Assembly (NCBI GenBank): GCA_009733775.1
Contig: WOGZ01000277.1
Span: 446-44,254 of the forward strand
Origin: Alectoria sarmentosa
Taxonomy: Eukaryota > Ascomycota > Lecanoromycetes > Lecanorales > Parmeliaceae
Length of the DNA stretch: 43,809 nucleotides
Direction: 5' to 3'
The translations under genes and the position numbers were made by a program. Position 1 is the first letter of the stretch; each line of letters starts with the position of its first letter. Shown piece by piece: positions 10,041-20,996 of the stretch. The notes under the pieces are model-generated. The model was not told where the DNA came from and ran no database searches. It saw only the letters and a program-made list of their open reading frames with translations.

Positions 10041-12307
10041 GTTGAACAGCAGGGTTAAGAAAATGGGAGTAGTCGTCGAATGTGAGGAATGAATTGTGGT
10101 TGTCGATTGCAGCATGGTCGCATAGCGGATATCGCCACGAAATCAATGCTTCTAGCGACGAGGCGCTCAATACTTTGCGCATAATCCTTTTCAATGCTAG
10201 GAAGAAGCAAATACAGATAAGACGGGGCAGAATATAGCAACATTAGGATTAGATAAACCAAGATACCACTGAAGAGGGTCTCAGGCCAAATAGTGGAGAC
10301 CTTAGATACCTAGCTCCACAGGCATTGGTTTGATCTAGAGGTCTGCTGAGAGGGGTGGCTTCACTAATTTGGTGAGACGATGTGGCGGACTGGCGGAAAT
10401 GGATAAGGTTCTGATGAATTTGGAGCCTTTCGAAAACGTTTGTACTGCGTGGAGCAATCTCACGGCGTAGGCACTATTTTGAAGAGACACTGACTTCAAA
10501 TCTATACATCAAACGTGTATCTCCGGCGGCGTATGAGGACTCCCATGAGAATCACGAGGTTTCCAGGCTCGTATCGCTTCAATATATGCTACCATGTAGG
10601 CTTTCTGTTCCAAAGGTGGCAGCGAGAATGTCGACTTTGGTATCCCGCTTCGATCCAGCTGGTTTTCTTGTGTCGTTGGTAGAATCCTTCCATTTCCTAA
10701 CTGCGAAATGCAAATCCGGTCATACATTATGCCAACAAACCAGAATGGAAGTTTCAGGGGCCCTGATTGACTGTACGGACGCGTAACACCGCCGACACGG
10801 TTTTCCACCTTGGAGACCAAACAAAGCAGTCGAATCGTTGCGGCATCACTGTATGGACGCGATCGCTTGCTAGCTATGAGACAGATCCTTCCCATCTAGC
10901 AAGTCGCGCCGCGATACACTATCACGCATCTCTTCTGCTCTCAGACGAGCAGGCTACTTACTCCTTGCTTGCTTCACTTCAGTGTCGGATTACTCCGTGA
11001 ACCACGGGACCCTCTGCTTCTCTCGGCGCGACCGCTGGCTTTGATAGATAAGTCGGGGCTAGTACATCGAGCGGTGTGCCAACGCTAAAACCCACGGCCA
11101 AGAAGTTCGTCCCTTCCCCGTCAATGCTGTCTAAGGGACACCTTTTGGGGTCGACAATAAATCTTCATGCACGAAAGCGAAGGATGCGATAGTTGCAAGG
11201 CTGAAGAAGCTACTCGCCAAAGAGACGAGCTGGTAGAATATGTGGATGAAGCTATCGTTGTCAATGTTGTATAATCAACAGCCGAGTAGTCCAATTTCGA
11301 GCTCGTAGCCTCGCCACTTGTGACGATGGGATAATCTACCCTGATTCGCATAGTTAGACTTTTCGCTTCGACAATAAGGCGTCAGCATCATCCGCTTTCA
11401 TAACAGCGGTGTATGCGATTTAGCTGAAGTAGGCACCCTTAATATCTGAAAGCCAAGAGCCCTAGTAAACGAGGGATTCAATTTATTCTGGAAAGGTAGG
11501 GCAAGCTCAAAATAGATTGACGCACAGGAATTTTGAACATGGGGACCGTGCGTGTTCCTGCAACAATGCTAGAGTTGCAAAAGCTGAGATTCGTGTGGCA
11601 GATACGATCTGTCCACAGAATGAGCTCGCTTCTGCGCTCGGCATGTGACGGGGAATTGGGGACAGTAGTCATCTGGTCCTCCATTGGGTGGTTGATAATA
11701 GGCTTTCAGCTGGCTAAAGGACGATGACGGCACGCAAAGCAGTGCAAAGAAAGTACGAATCCATGAAGCAAGGCGGCACTAGAGTATGTTCAACGGACGA
11801 GCATATTGAATAGTAAAACAACAATGAAGAAGGTAGGAGCGACAATAGGTATTACGAATCAATAGATTTAGATTTCTTAGCCAATGGATATAGATCTTCC
11901 GGCGGCGGTAAAGCACTTTTTCTGGACACTCGGCCATGAAACCCAGAAGCCAACGCGGCTGTGAATGATGGAACCGCGCTGCTTCGAACCTAATGTTAGT
12001 CGTAGCGATTTCAGTGACAGACAGGTCAGTGGGCGAAATATTTGTATGGAAAGAAGAGGCGACCTTGGTGGAAAGGAGGGGCTCTCAGATGAGCACGTGA
12101 CCTTAACGACGCGGACTTCTACGGCGAATTATATGGATGATAGCGTAACTGCCCCAGCATTTGGATTTGGAGTGCCAAGAAACCACTTTACGCGTCGTCG
12201 AAAAATCGCGTCCCCTCGGTCCTTCCAACACGCGACATCCCACTTTTCTTTTCTTTCCATCTTCTCCCGTTCATTGCCTTTTACCAATCTTTAGTAAATC
12301 TTCGAGA
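10041..12307. other. intergenic region with decayed coding traces
   Basis: No complete gene is supported. Two places look like gene remains on the minus strand. One is 10512-10640, where LPPLEQKAYMVAYIEAIRAW ends an open frame. The other is 11121-11320, where one frame reads a hydrophobic segment (FIHIFYQLVSLASSFFSLAT) interrupted by stops. The last 200 bp is the MCM5 promoter. Confidence 0.4.
12110..12234 (+). promoter_or_regulatory. CGCG (MCB-like) cluster upstream of MCM5
   Basis: Four CGCG cores lie at about 12110, 12191 (a full MluI box ACGCGT at 12190-12195), 12207 and 12231, all within 200 bp upstream of the MCM5 start codon. In ascomycetes MBF/SBF-type factors bind such boxes and drive G1/S transcription of replication genes. 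The sites are seen; the regulation is inferred. Confidence 0.55.
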
Positions 12308-14639
12308 ATGGACCGGCAATCAGTCTACTCTCTCAGTGTCCTTGCTCCAGATCCGGATGCCAGTGAAGATTCTAGAAGCCAAACACAAGCCTATCTGCGC
12401 GAATTCATCCTAGAGTTCCGGCTCGACAACGCCTTCATCTACAGGTATGCCAAAGTGCGCGGCTCGGTTGCCGGCTGCTTATACTGCCATCTAGAGATCA
12501 GATTCGAGAAAATGTCCTAGTCAAGCAATACTACTGCGACGTTGACATAGCCCACCTCATTTCTTACAACGAAGAGCTTGCGCATAAGCTCACCACACAG
12601 CCGGCAGACATCATACCCTTAGTACGTCCCTCTACGCGAACATTTGCTTAGGAGGCGCTAATCGTTTGCAGTTCGAAGCAGCCCTCAAAGAATGCACCCG
12701 CCGCATCGTCTTCCCCTCTCAAAAAGCCAGCGACCTCTCCATACCCGAGCATCAGCTTCTCCTACATTCCTCCGTCTCCCAGATCTCCATCCGCGATCTC
12801 GATGCGACCAACATATCCCATCTTGTCCGCATACCCGGAATTGTCATTGGTGCCTCCACACTCTCCTCGAAAGCCACAGCACTCTCTATACAATGCCGAA
12901 ATTGCCAGCACTCGGAAACGTTGCCTGTAAGTGGCGGAATATCAGGCATCACTCTCCCGCGAGTATGCTCCAGCAAGAGGGCGCCTGGTGATCCGACAGA
13001 CAAATGCCCTTTAGATCCTTACTTCGTGGTACATGAGAAATGTCAATTCATCGATCAGCAGATACTGAAGCTACAAGAAGCGCCGGATCAAGTACCTGTG
13101 GGAGAACTTCCAAGACATATCAAGATCTCTGCCGATCGATACTTGACCAATCGCGTGGTACCTGGCTCGCGGTGCACTCTCATGGGTGTCTTCTCCATCT
13201 ACCAGAACAAGGAATCGAAAGGATCGGGAAATTCGGCCGTAGCCATCCGTACACCGTACCTGCGAGCAGTAGGCATCACCACAGAGGTCGACCACACAGC
13301 CAAAGGCAACGCCATATTCTCTGAAGAGGAAGAGCAGGAGTTCCTCGAGATGAGCAGACGACCAGACCTCTACGAAAGATTCGCCGAGTGTATCGCACCC
13401 TCAATCTACGGCAACAAAGACATCAAGAAAGCTATCGCATGCTTACTGCTGGGTGGATCCAAGAAGATCCTACCAGATGGCATGAAGCTTAGAGGTGATA
13501 TCAATGTCCTGCTACTAGGTGACCCAGGAACGGCAAAATCCCAACTTTTGAAATTCGTCGAGAAAGTCGCACCAATCGCCATCTACACATCGGGGAAAGG
13601 GTCTTCGGCAGCAGGTCTGACAGCTTCGGTACAGCGAGATACCAACACCCGTGAGTTCTACCTGGAAGGAGGAGCTATGGTGCTCGCAGATGGCGGTGTA
13701 GTCTGCATTGACGAGTTCGACAAAATGCGGGATGAGGACCGTGTAGCTATCCATGAAGCCATGGAGCAGCAGACCATCTCGATAGCCAAAGCTGGTATCA
13801 CGACAATTCTGAATGCCAGAACGTCGGTGCTTGCAGCCGCAAATCCTATTTTCGGTAGATACGATGATCTGAAGACGCCCGGGGAGAACATTGATTTCCA
13901 AACAACCATTCTCTCCCGTTTTGACATGATCTTCATCGTCCGCGACGAGCATGAGAAGGGACGAGATGAGCGTATAGCACGGCATGTGATGGGTATCCAA
14001 ATGGGTGGACGAGGAATGGAAGAGCAAGCAGAAGCTGAGATCTCGGTTGGGAAGATGAAGCGATATATCAGCTATTGCAAATTGTAAGTTCTCTCTCCCC
14101 TTCCATGAGTATTGCTTTTCTTGGTCCTCGCTGAACCAATATGCAGACGCTGCGCACCCCGTCTTTCCCCCGAAGCCGGCGAAAAGCTCTCGTCCCACTT
14201 CGTCTCCATCCGCCGGCAAGTCCACTCCGCCGAAATCTCCGCCAACGCGCGTTCTAGCATTCCCATCACGGTTCGTCAACTCGAGGCCATAATTCGCATT
14301 ACCGAATCCCTTGCCAAACTCTCCCTCTCACCCATCGCGCTCGAATCGCACGTCGATGAAGCCATACGACTTTTCTTGGCTTCGACAATGGACGCCGTGA
14401 CGCAGGGAGAAGGGCAGGGCAGCAAAGAGGTGATGGAAGAGGCGGGCAAGGTGGAGGAGGAGCTGAGGCGTAGACTGCCGGTGGGCTGGAGCACGAGTTT
14501 GGCGACTTTGAGGAGGGAGTTGGTTGAGGGGAGGGGATGGAGCGAGCAAGCTTTGAACAGGGCATTGGTGGTACTGCAGAGGAGGGAGACGGTGCAGATA
14601 CGGAATGGAGGGAGTCAGGTTTACAGGAGTGGGGCTTAG
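12308..14639 (+). CDS. mcm5: DNA replication licensing factor MCM5, 722 aa
   Basis: MCM5 is one of six AAA+ subunits of the MCM2-7 replicative helicase, loaded at origins in the nucleus. Exons: 12308-12444, 12495-12621, 12672-14083 and 14147-14639. The introns are 50, 50 and 63 nt, and the second has a clear CTAAT branch point. The N-terminal part carries a zinc-binding site with Cys163, Cys166, Cys187 and Cys200 (CRNC...C...C). The ATPase core shows Walker A GDPGTAKS at 371-378, Walker B with CIDEFDKM from about 433, and an arginine-finger motif SRFD around Arg504. The GSSAAGLTASV segment precedes Walker B. The C-terminal winged-helix region ends in VYRSGA. The length matches the family and the N-terminus aligns through YRDQIREN and VKQYYCDVDIAHLI. 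The gene is intact with no indels. Confidence 0.97.
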
Positions 14640-15032
14640 CGAAGGATTCAAGGGACATGAGACGAGCCGGTTGATTTTAGCGTGGACAGCTGGGGAGTTT
14701 TATAAGTTGTAACATTATGGTTGCCATTCTATTGTCATCCTCGTACGCATACAACATCAGATTCGAGTGTTGCCCTTAGCGTGAACTAAGCCTTCTCGGA
14801 GTCGCGGGAGCTAGCTACCTGTGAGGGAGGGACTGTCCCGAGTCAAGTGTTTCAGCCCATCCTTCAATAATCATGTTTGGCCAGTCATTCAACTTAACTT
14901 GCTAGCTGACCCCTGTTTGAGACAGGATGGTTATCAGCAGCCAGAAGATCACAAGAAGCAGTCTTGAGATGATTCAGGACTTGTAGTATTATGAGGCTGC
15001 AGAGATGATATTTGGGATTGAAGGACAGATAG
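14640..15032. other. convergent intergenic region, no gene seen
   Basis: This is the shared 3' flank between MCM5 (+) and the minus-strand small secreted protein. I see no coding or repeat structure beyond presumed untranslated regions. Confidence 0.5.
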
Positions 15033-15543
15033 CTATAATACAGGAAGGGCGGTAGCTCCGACTATGCTAGACGCCAACGTGATGGTAGTCTCTAAGCCTG
15101 GTTCGTGTAACCTCTCCCGCAAACGACTTGTCCAGTTCTGAGATACTTCAACTTACAAGTCGCCGTTCCGGTAGGGTCCTGGTCATTATATGTACAAACG
15201 GCGTCCGGAGGGTTACACTACCTACCAAAATTCAGCTTTCAGGGCGTGCGGGTAGAAGGTGACTTTGATAACGGTGATGAAGCGAGCGGTACAATACTTA
15301 CGGGGAGGTCTCTGTCACTGTCTTCCTGCAATCAAACGCCCTCATCTAGATCGTACTGGCGTTTTCCTGGGCCGCCGGCCTGAACGATACAAAACTGTTG
15401 GAAATATTAACAGATCCCCATTTGCTCAAGTGGAAAGGAGCAAGGTCGTATACTCCGCTGAAGACTTGTCGCTTTGTAAGGATGGAATGTGCAGTCGTGT
15501 TAGTTAAGAGAGACGCCAGGATGTAGACTTTGATGATATGCAT
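15033..15543 (-). CDS. small secreted protein, about 100 aa, four exons
   Basis: Proposed exons: 15543-15391, 15325-15302, 15217-15157 and 15097-15033, with introns of 65, 84 and 59 nt. The second and third donors are perfect GTAAGT. The N-terminus is a signal peptide (MHIIKVYILASLLTNTTAHS). A dibasic Kex2-like site follows (LTKR before Q26). The mature part includes VFSGVYDLAPFHLSKWG, an NIS sequon, EDSDRDLPCNPPDAVCTYN and DPTGTATC, giving three cysteines. The last exon is mildly hydrophobic (TLASSIVGATALPVL). If the third intron were retained the protein would instead end GRGYTNQA at 15092. The first donor (GTATCG) is the weakest junction. It has the profile of an effector-like small secreted protein. 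No family is recognised, and the exact splice sites are inferred from frame and consensus. Confidence 0.5.
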
Positions 15544-15882
15544 GTTTGCTGATGTATTTTCGTGAAGACTTTGAGGAGTATGTGATGGGAAGCGTCAAGA
15601 TAGACGGATCATTTGAGGCTGGTTTCTCGAGGAGCGGAGAAATTTATACAACTTTTGTTGAAGGCAGGAAGACAGACGTCATGATCTCCATCCTTACTTA
15701 CATGGTGGAGACCGCATGCCGTCTCTAAATATGTGCGAATTATATTAAATGTTTCTAGGACTAGCTATCGGCCGGGCTGTGTGCTCTACAGGATCTCTGC
15801 TCATGACGCCGTCCGAGGTTCGAAGGACATTATACTCTACCGTACGCCCTCAGACTTCGTTGGGCCTGAACTCAGCTCCGTC

Positions 15883-16290
15883 TTACGCTGCAGGATCGAT
15901 TGTCATAGTCACTCTTTTGCAACGGATGACGCCACCAGCCGATGGATCGACTGTTGTGCTACTGAAAATGTGAATGGCAGAGTATAGCGAAAAATTCCCT
16001 CCCCACTCATTATGAGGGTGGTGACCATTTGAAAGGGGTGGTGCAAAATCAGAAAATGGGGATTCATGTATGTACCTCCCTTCGCAATACCTGCTCAGAT
16101 CGGCTTGGTGTACGCGCTTTTCGACTGACCTGCATGAGCAATATCCTTCACAGCCTTGAACATTCAAACGGTCGAGTCAGTTTCTTGCATAAATACGTTG
16201 GAATAAAGTAGCTCTCATATTACTCACCGCTGCGTTCGGTGATTGAATTATCGTGCAGCCTGGATTTGTGCCCGATGCGGACCCTCATTA
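15883..16290 (-). other. coding-like remnant between two small secreted genes
   Basis: On the minus strand GGGCACAAATCCAGGCTG and the following bases read TNPGCTIIQSPNAA up to a GTGAGT donor at about 16229. After an intron with a CTGAC branch point and acceptor TTCAAG, the frame continues VKDIAHAG. Further candidate junctions lead to DPSAGGVIRCKRVTMTIDPAA and a stop at 15883. The pieces look like a small secreted-type protein, but no start or signal peptide can be joined with confidence. It may be a decayed relative of the flanking small secreted genes. Confidence 0.25.
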
Positions 16291-16479
16291 GCGAGATATG
16301 AATGATGTCAAAGAGCAGCTGCTTTTGTTGTAAGATTTTCGATAGAAGATAAGTAGGCGCTCCTCGATGTACTTCGACCACAACCATCAAGTTCCTCACT
16401 TTTCGTCCTCCGACAATTCCAAAAGCCTCAAGTCTTTCAAAAAAAAATCGAGACATCGCTTTCTTATCTTACGCTCACG

Positions 16480-16832
16480 ATGAAGTACCTCACCGTCATC
16501 ACCGCATTCGTGTTCGCCGCTGTCTGCCTTGCACAACAACAGCCCTGCTATAATGAGTAGCTCTCTCGCCTCCTGACCCCTTCTTTCACCATATCTTGAC
16601 TTGATCTTGATACTTTGTATAGGGCCGATCCTGACAATGATATTGGGATTTACTGCTACGGCGTGGACGGTATAGTCACCATACTGTTCTAACACTGACT
16701 TACAAAAAGTTTTTTTTATTGCGGTTGTAAATCTGACTGATTGTGGATATCATAGGCACATGCTGGTACGACGGGAAGGGAAGTAATGTGTGCGACCCTG
16801 TTGGGGCTGATTCGCTTCCGTGTCCTTCTTGA
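16480..16832 (+). CDS. small secreted cysteine-rich protein, 66 aa
   Basis: Exons: 16480-16556, 16623-16669 and 16756-16832. The introns are 66 nt (CTTGAC branch) and 86 nt (CTGAC branch) with TAG acceptors, and all phases agree. The first exon encodes a textbook signal peptide ending VCLA before QQQ, with predicted cleavage after Ala18. The mature peptide is about 48 residues with five cysteines (23, 37, 44, 54, 64), Asp/Gly-rich loops (EADPDNDIGIYCYGVDG) and the C-terminus DSLPCPS. No exon exceeds 26 codons, so the gene is easily missed. Size, cysteine content and secretion signal are typical of fungal effector-like proteins. Role and partner are unknown. No family is recognised. Confidence 0.75.
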
Positions 16833-17688
16833 TTTGAAATGTGGGGAAAGCGAATCGTAAAAGCTTTTTTTTTCTTTGAGAAGAAGAAGATGCTTCGAAC
16901 GTATATTGATGACGCTCGGTGTGCTAATGCGTGGGTCTTTGAGGATAGCACTTTGACGGAATCTGGATACACTATTCGAAACTTGTTGAGAACGTGAAGA
17001 GGATTAGAGATGCGATTTTACTAACCCCCCCCCTCGAAACGAGTGACGTTCATGTATCTCCCTGTGAAAGTAGTAATGGGAGTCAATGCACTCTGTGTTA
17101 TGAGAAGCTTTCTTGAATAGTCGTGAGGCCAAGGATACATCTGTCGGCCTTTCGTAAAACAATTCGGAACTTCCCATGCGAGTTAGTGGTTGTCAGTATG
17201 TCTCTTCGTGCCTCAAATTTGAGGTTTTGCAGGGGCAGAATCTATTCCAACGTCAGAGTGACTCGGTGGTGCGGAAAAGTAATTCTTATACTTTATGGTT
17301 AGAAAATTCTCTTCGTACCTCCTGTCAAAGTTAATATTTGCGGCAGGCGAAAATATTTCGCTCTTTTTCTTCTATTACGGAATGGACGGATTCGTGATGC
17401 ACCCTTTCGTTGAGGCTTTTCTGTCGCCCGCGAGAGTGGGTGAGATTCTCGCAGGTGAGATTGCGTCATTCAATGCAACTTCTTGCTTACACGACCAACT
17501 TTACCTAGGTCAGGTGCAGGTTGGTCGAAAAGGCGCAAGGATAGCTAGTATCCCTCAGTCTGCTAGCATCCTCTGTCCCTTTCCATCTCACTGTCGTTGA
17601 TATCGGATACGTTGGAGCTGCCAGCAGGGAAGGGTCTTAAAGGCGTCGAACAGCGACAGTGACAGTGAGGAGAAAATTAACATTCACT
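16833..17688. other. intergenic region, no supported gene
   Basis: This lies between the secreted 66-aa protein and the AAA gene, both on the plus strand. A 101-codon open frame at 17295-17600 has no recognisable domain, and its sequence does not look like its neighbours' coding sequence. There is a C-run at about 17026-17034. Confidence 0.45.
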
Positions 17689-19221
17689 ATGGCCGACCTC
17701 GTCAAACCTATCGCCCCCGCAGAAGACCCGCAAGTCGTGTACGACATGTTTCGTGCCCACAACTCCGGCTTGCGTGTCCACACCAACACCACCATCCAAG
17801 CGGCGCTACTCTCTCAGTACCCTTCTTACACTCTTACATCGACCACGTGCGACCTCATAAGTTACGCTCAAGCAGGCCATGCCGTCGCCTCCCTCAATGA
17901 GAGCGTCCACCAACCCTGAGCTCCTGGACTTTTGAGCCCACAACACGGCCGTCACTAGATGGCAGTGCTGCTGGAAGGCTCATGCAGACGATCGTTTTCG
18001 GTAGATATGACTATATTTGGCAAGATCATAGGTTCCAGGTATTCGTTATCGATGGCCAGAATGGTCTGATGGGGTGCGACCGCCGCTGCTACGTGCTGTG
18101 CCAGCCTAGGCAGGCAGGGGAGAGGGATCAGGCGGGGAGTGAGGCGACGGAGGCCTTGGTTCTTGCAGCAAGCATTTGGTCACAACAGATCCATGAACAA
18201 GTTTGGGTGTATGATCAAGGTCGCTGGAGCAAGGACGAGGAGCTGTGGCGAATGGTGCAAGGTGGGAGCTGGAAGGATGTTATTATGGAGGAGAGTACAA
18301 AGAGAGCCATTATGAGGGACGTGATAGGCTTCTTTGACGCGAGAGAGACGTATGCAGAATTTGGGACTGTGTGGAAAGTGCGTCGTCTGCACTCTTAGGT
18401 CAGCTACTTGAATCATGTATGCTGATACGCTTTAGCGAGGACTGATTTTCCATGGATCGCCCGGCAATGGCAAGACGTCGACCGCAAAAGCGCTCATGAA
18501 GGCTCTGATGAAACGACCCAGGCCGGTTACCACACTTGATGTCAAAACTCTCGCACAACGCTCTTTTGGTCCGCAGAAGTCAGTTCGGCAGATCTTCACC
18601 AAAGCACGGCAGACTGCGCCTTGTCTGTTGCTCGTTGAGGATGTTGATAGCTTAGTCACAGACCAAGTGCGCAGTTATTTTTTCAACGAGGTAGATGGAC
18701 TGGAAGACAATGAGGGCATTCTCATGATCGGCTCGACAAATCATCGTACGTCCCCTACTGCAGAAATATAGATGTCTACAAAACTGGAAAACAGCTGATG
18801 AAATGACAGTGAACAAGCTCGACGCCGGACTTTCTAAGCGTCCCAGCCGCTTTGATCGCAAATATCGTTTCGAAAACCCTTCGTTTGAAGACCGCGTCCG
18901 ATACTGCGAATACTGGAGGTGTGCCCGGCCCATACTTGTCTTGCCTCCAATCAGTCATCCAACCCAGGATTTAGCAAGAAACTATCGAGCAGACCTGCAG
19001 CGGCTACACCTTCGACCGTACCACATCATATCGCTTCGATCACTGATGGCTTCAGCTTTGCATACATGAAGGAAGCTTTCGCGGCTTCGCTACTGACACT
19101 TGTTCAGGATGCGGCCGAGGATATCACGCCCGCGGAGGAGGAAGACGATCGCGAATGGGGCAGGTTCGGCAACGTGCTACAGAAACAAGTCGTGGCGCTT
19201 AGGGAGGATCTTGCCAGCTAA
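17689..19221 (+). pseudogene. fungal AAA ATPase (BCS1-like AAA core) with a -1 frameshift
   Basis: Exons: 17689-18377, 18436-18745, 18810-18918 and 18975-19221; the introns are 58, 64 and 56 nt. The first exon is 689 nt, one base short. The frame reading LNESVHQP stops at TGA (about 17917), while the frame starting TLSSWTFEPTTRPS continues to the intron. Restoring one base near the CCC at 17914-17916 gives 451 residues. Motifs downstream are intact: Walker A GSPGNGKT (about 237-244, following WKRGLIFH), Walker B-like LLLVEDVDS (about 294-302), the sensor segment GILMIGSTNH, and RPSRFDRKY. The lack of an N-terminal transmembrane helix sets it apart from mitochondrial BCS1. This is an abundant, poorly characterised AAA family of filamentous fungi. 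It is either a recent pseudogene or carries one sequencing error. Confidence 0.8.
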
Positions 19222-19620
19222 GGCGGTTAGAGGAAAAAGAGGGAATCTTACCATTTGACACCCCTGGAAGATGGCAACTTACCGAATCATGCCTCTATGA
19301 GGATACGAATATGTAAGGTGGGGTATGAAAGTGTAAGGATTCCATTGTTGGCGGTATGAATTTGCAATAGGACAACCATGAGATCCTCGCCAAGGAACGT
19401 CCAGTCGATGTCTCACATTATTAGCTGTAGGGGTGGATAGATGCAGAATGCTGCCATGATATGTTATGTACTAGCAAATATGAATCAGCCAGCGATGTAT
19501 TGGTAGTGGGTAATGGAAATGGTGACAGTCAGCCCTCCTCGCAATCTTATGTTCTTGGCTGTAGATTGCTGCTGCGCCACTCCTGGTGCCGTGATTTTCC
19601 ACGCCGAGCTCGCAGTGCTA
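19222..19620. other. 3' flank of the AAA gene up to the AT-rich block
   Basis: GC-balanced, with no coding signal recognised. Composition switches abruptly to extreme AT-richness at about 19620. Confidence 0.5.
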
Positions 19621-20900
19621 AAAGTTTTATATTATTAATATTTGAAAACTTTATTTCAATAAAGTCAGATTTTTTTATAAAACGAAGAATAAAATATGAA
19701 AATAAGAATAAAAATAATAATAAATATTAATATTTATCAAAATTATATTAAAATTAAACGTCTTTTTTTATTATAAATTCGCATTTTTATATTTTTATAT
19801 TAAAAACTTGAATTTTAAAAACTAACTTTTACGATAATTATCGTGAAATTAAAATAAAAAATAAAATTGCTTTTTATTTACGATAATAATATATTATTTA
19901 TAATAAATAAAATCTTAAATTTTTTATATTAAATTAAATTACGATAAATTTTTTAAAAATAATTATAAATTGAAAAAATGAGTTATCGCAATAAAATAAT
20001 TTTATAAACATTTTATATATATAATTTAAAAAATTTAATATTATTTTATTTATTTTTAAGATTATAATTTATTAAAAAGTAAAATATATAAAAAAAAAAT
20101 CGATAATATATAAATGTTATAATTGAAAATTAATATTACGATTAATCGATAACTTAGTTTTACACTAGCGTATTAAATTATAAATTAACTTTTTACTTTT
20201 ATATATACACATTTATATTTAAAATCTCATAATTAAGTTTTTATTTAAATTACGTTTAAATATTATTATTTCAATTTTACGTATAATTTTAATAATAAAT
20301 TATATAATTTTATTTTAAAATAACGTTAAAAGTGTTTTTAATTTTATTTTATTAAAGTGATAAAATTTATAAAAGTAAAACTTATAATTAAAACGTAATT
20401 AAGAATTTTAATTCAATAAATTAAATAAATCGAAATCGCAATAAATTAATTTAAATTTAAATTAAATTGAAAATTAAATTAATGATATTTGATAATAAAA
20501 ATAAATATTTAAAAATTATTCATATATATTATTATTGAAATATAAAAATCAAAATCAAAATAAAATTATTTTAATTTTATTTTCACTTTTAATTTTACTT
20601 TTATTTTACTTTTTATTTTAATATTATTTTAATTTATTATATAAAATAATATATATAATAATTTAACGAAATTTTATAAGTTTTTAACATTTTTTGATAT
20701 TTATTTATATTTGAATTCGAATATATATATATTTAAATAATATTCTTTTATTAATAAAAATTCTTATTTTAAAAAAAGCTTATATCGAGTGAATATATTT
20801 AAATTAATTGATAATTGTAACGAGAAAGTGATAATCATAATAATCATAAAAAAGAGCGAGTTTTCTTAACTTCTTTTGAAAAAACAACATATACAATCTT
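19621..20900. other. small saturated AT-rich block (RIP-like)
   Basis: Nearly pure A/T sequence with most remaining C and G in CG dinucleotides, no usable open frames and sharp edges. This is how repeat sequence looks after exhaustive RIP in ascomycetes. I find no terminal repeats or protein traces that identify the original element. Confidence 0.7.
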
Positions 20901-20996
20901 AAATCTTCAATTCGTGTATTATATGAATTATTCGTCTAAATCGATCTATCATCGGATTTCTATTTATCCCCTCGCAAAACGTCATGGCTTTAGCAC

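Noticed and set aside
13515..14279. 254-codon minus-strand open frame inside MCM5
   Set aside because: It is entirely antisense to the conserved ATPase core and fourth exon of MCM5 and has no domain of its own.
15259..15507. 82-codon plus-strand frame
   Set aside because: It is antisense to the better-supported secreted-protein exons, which have a signal peptide and splice sites.
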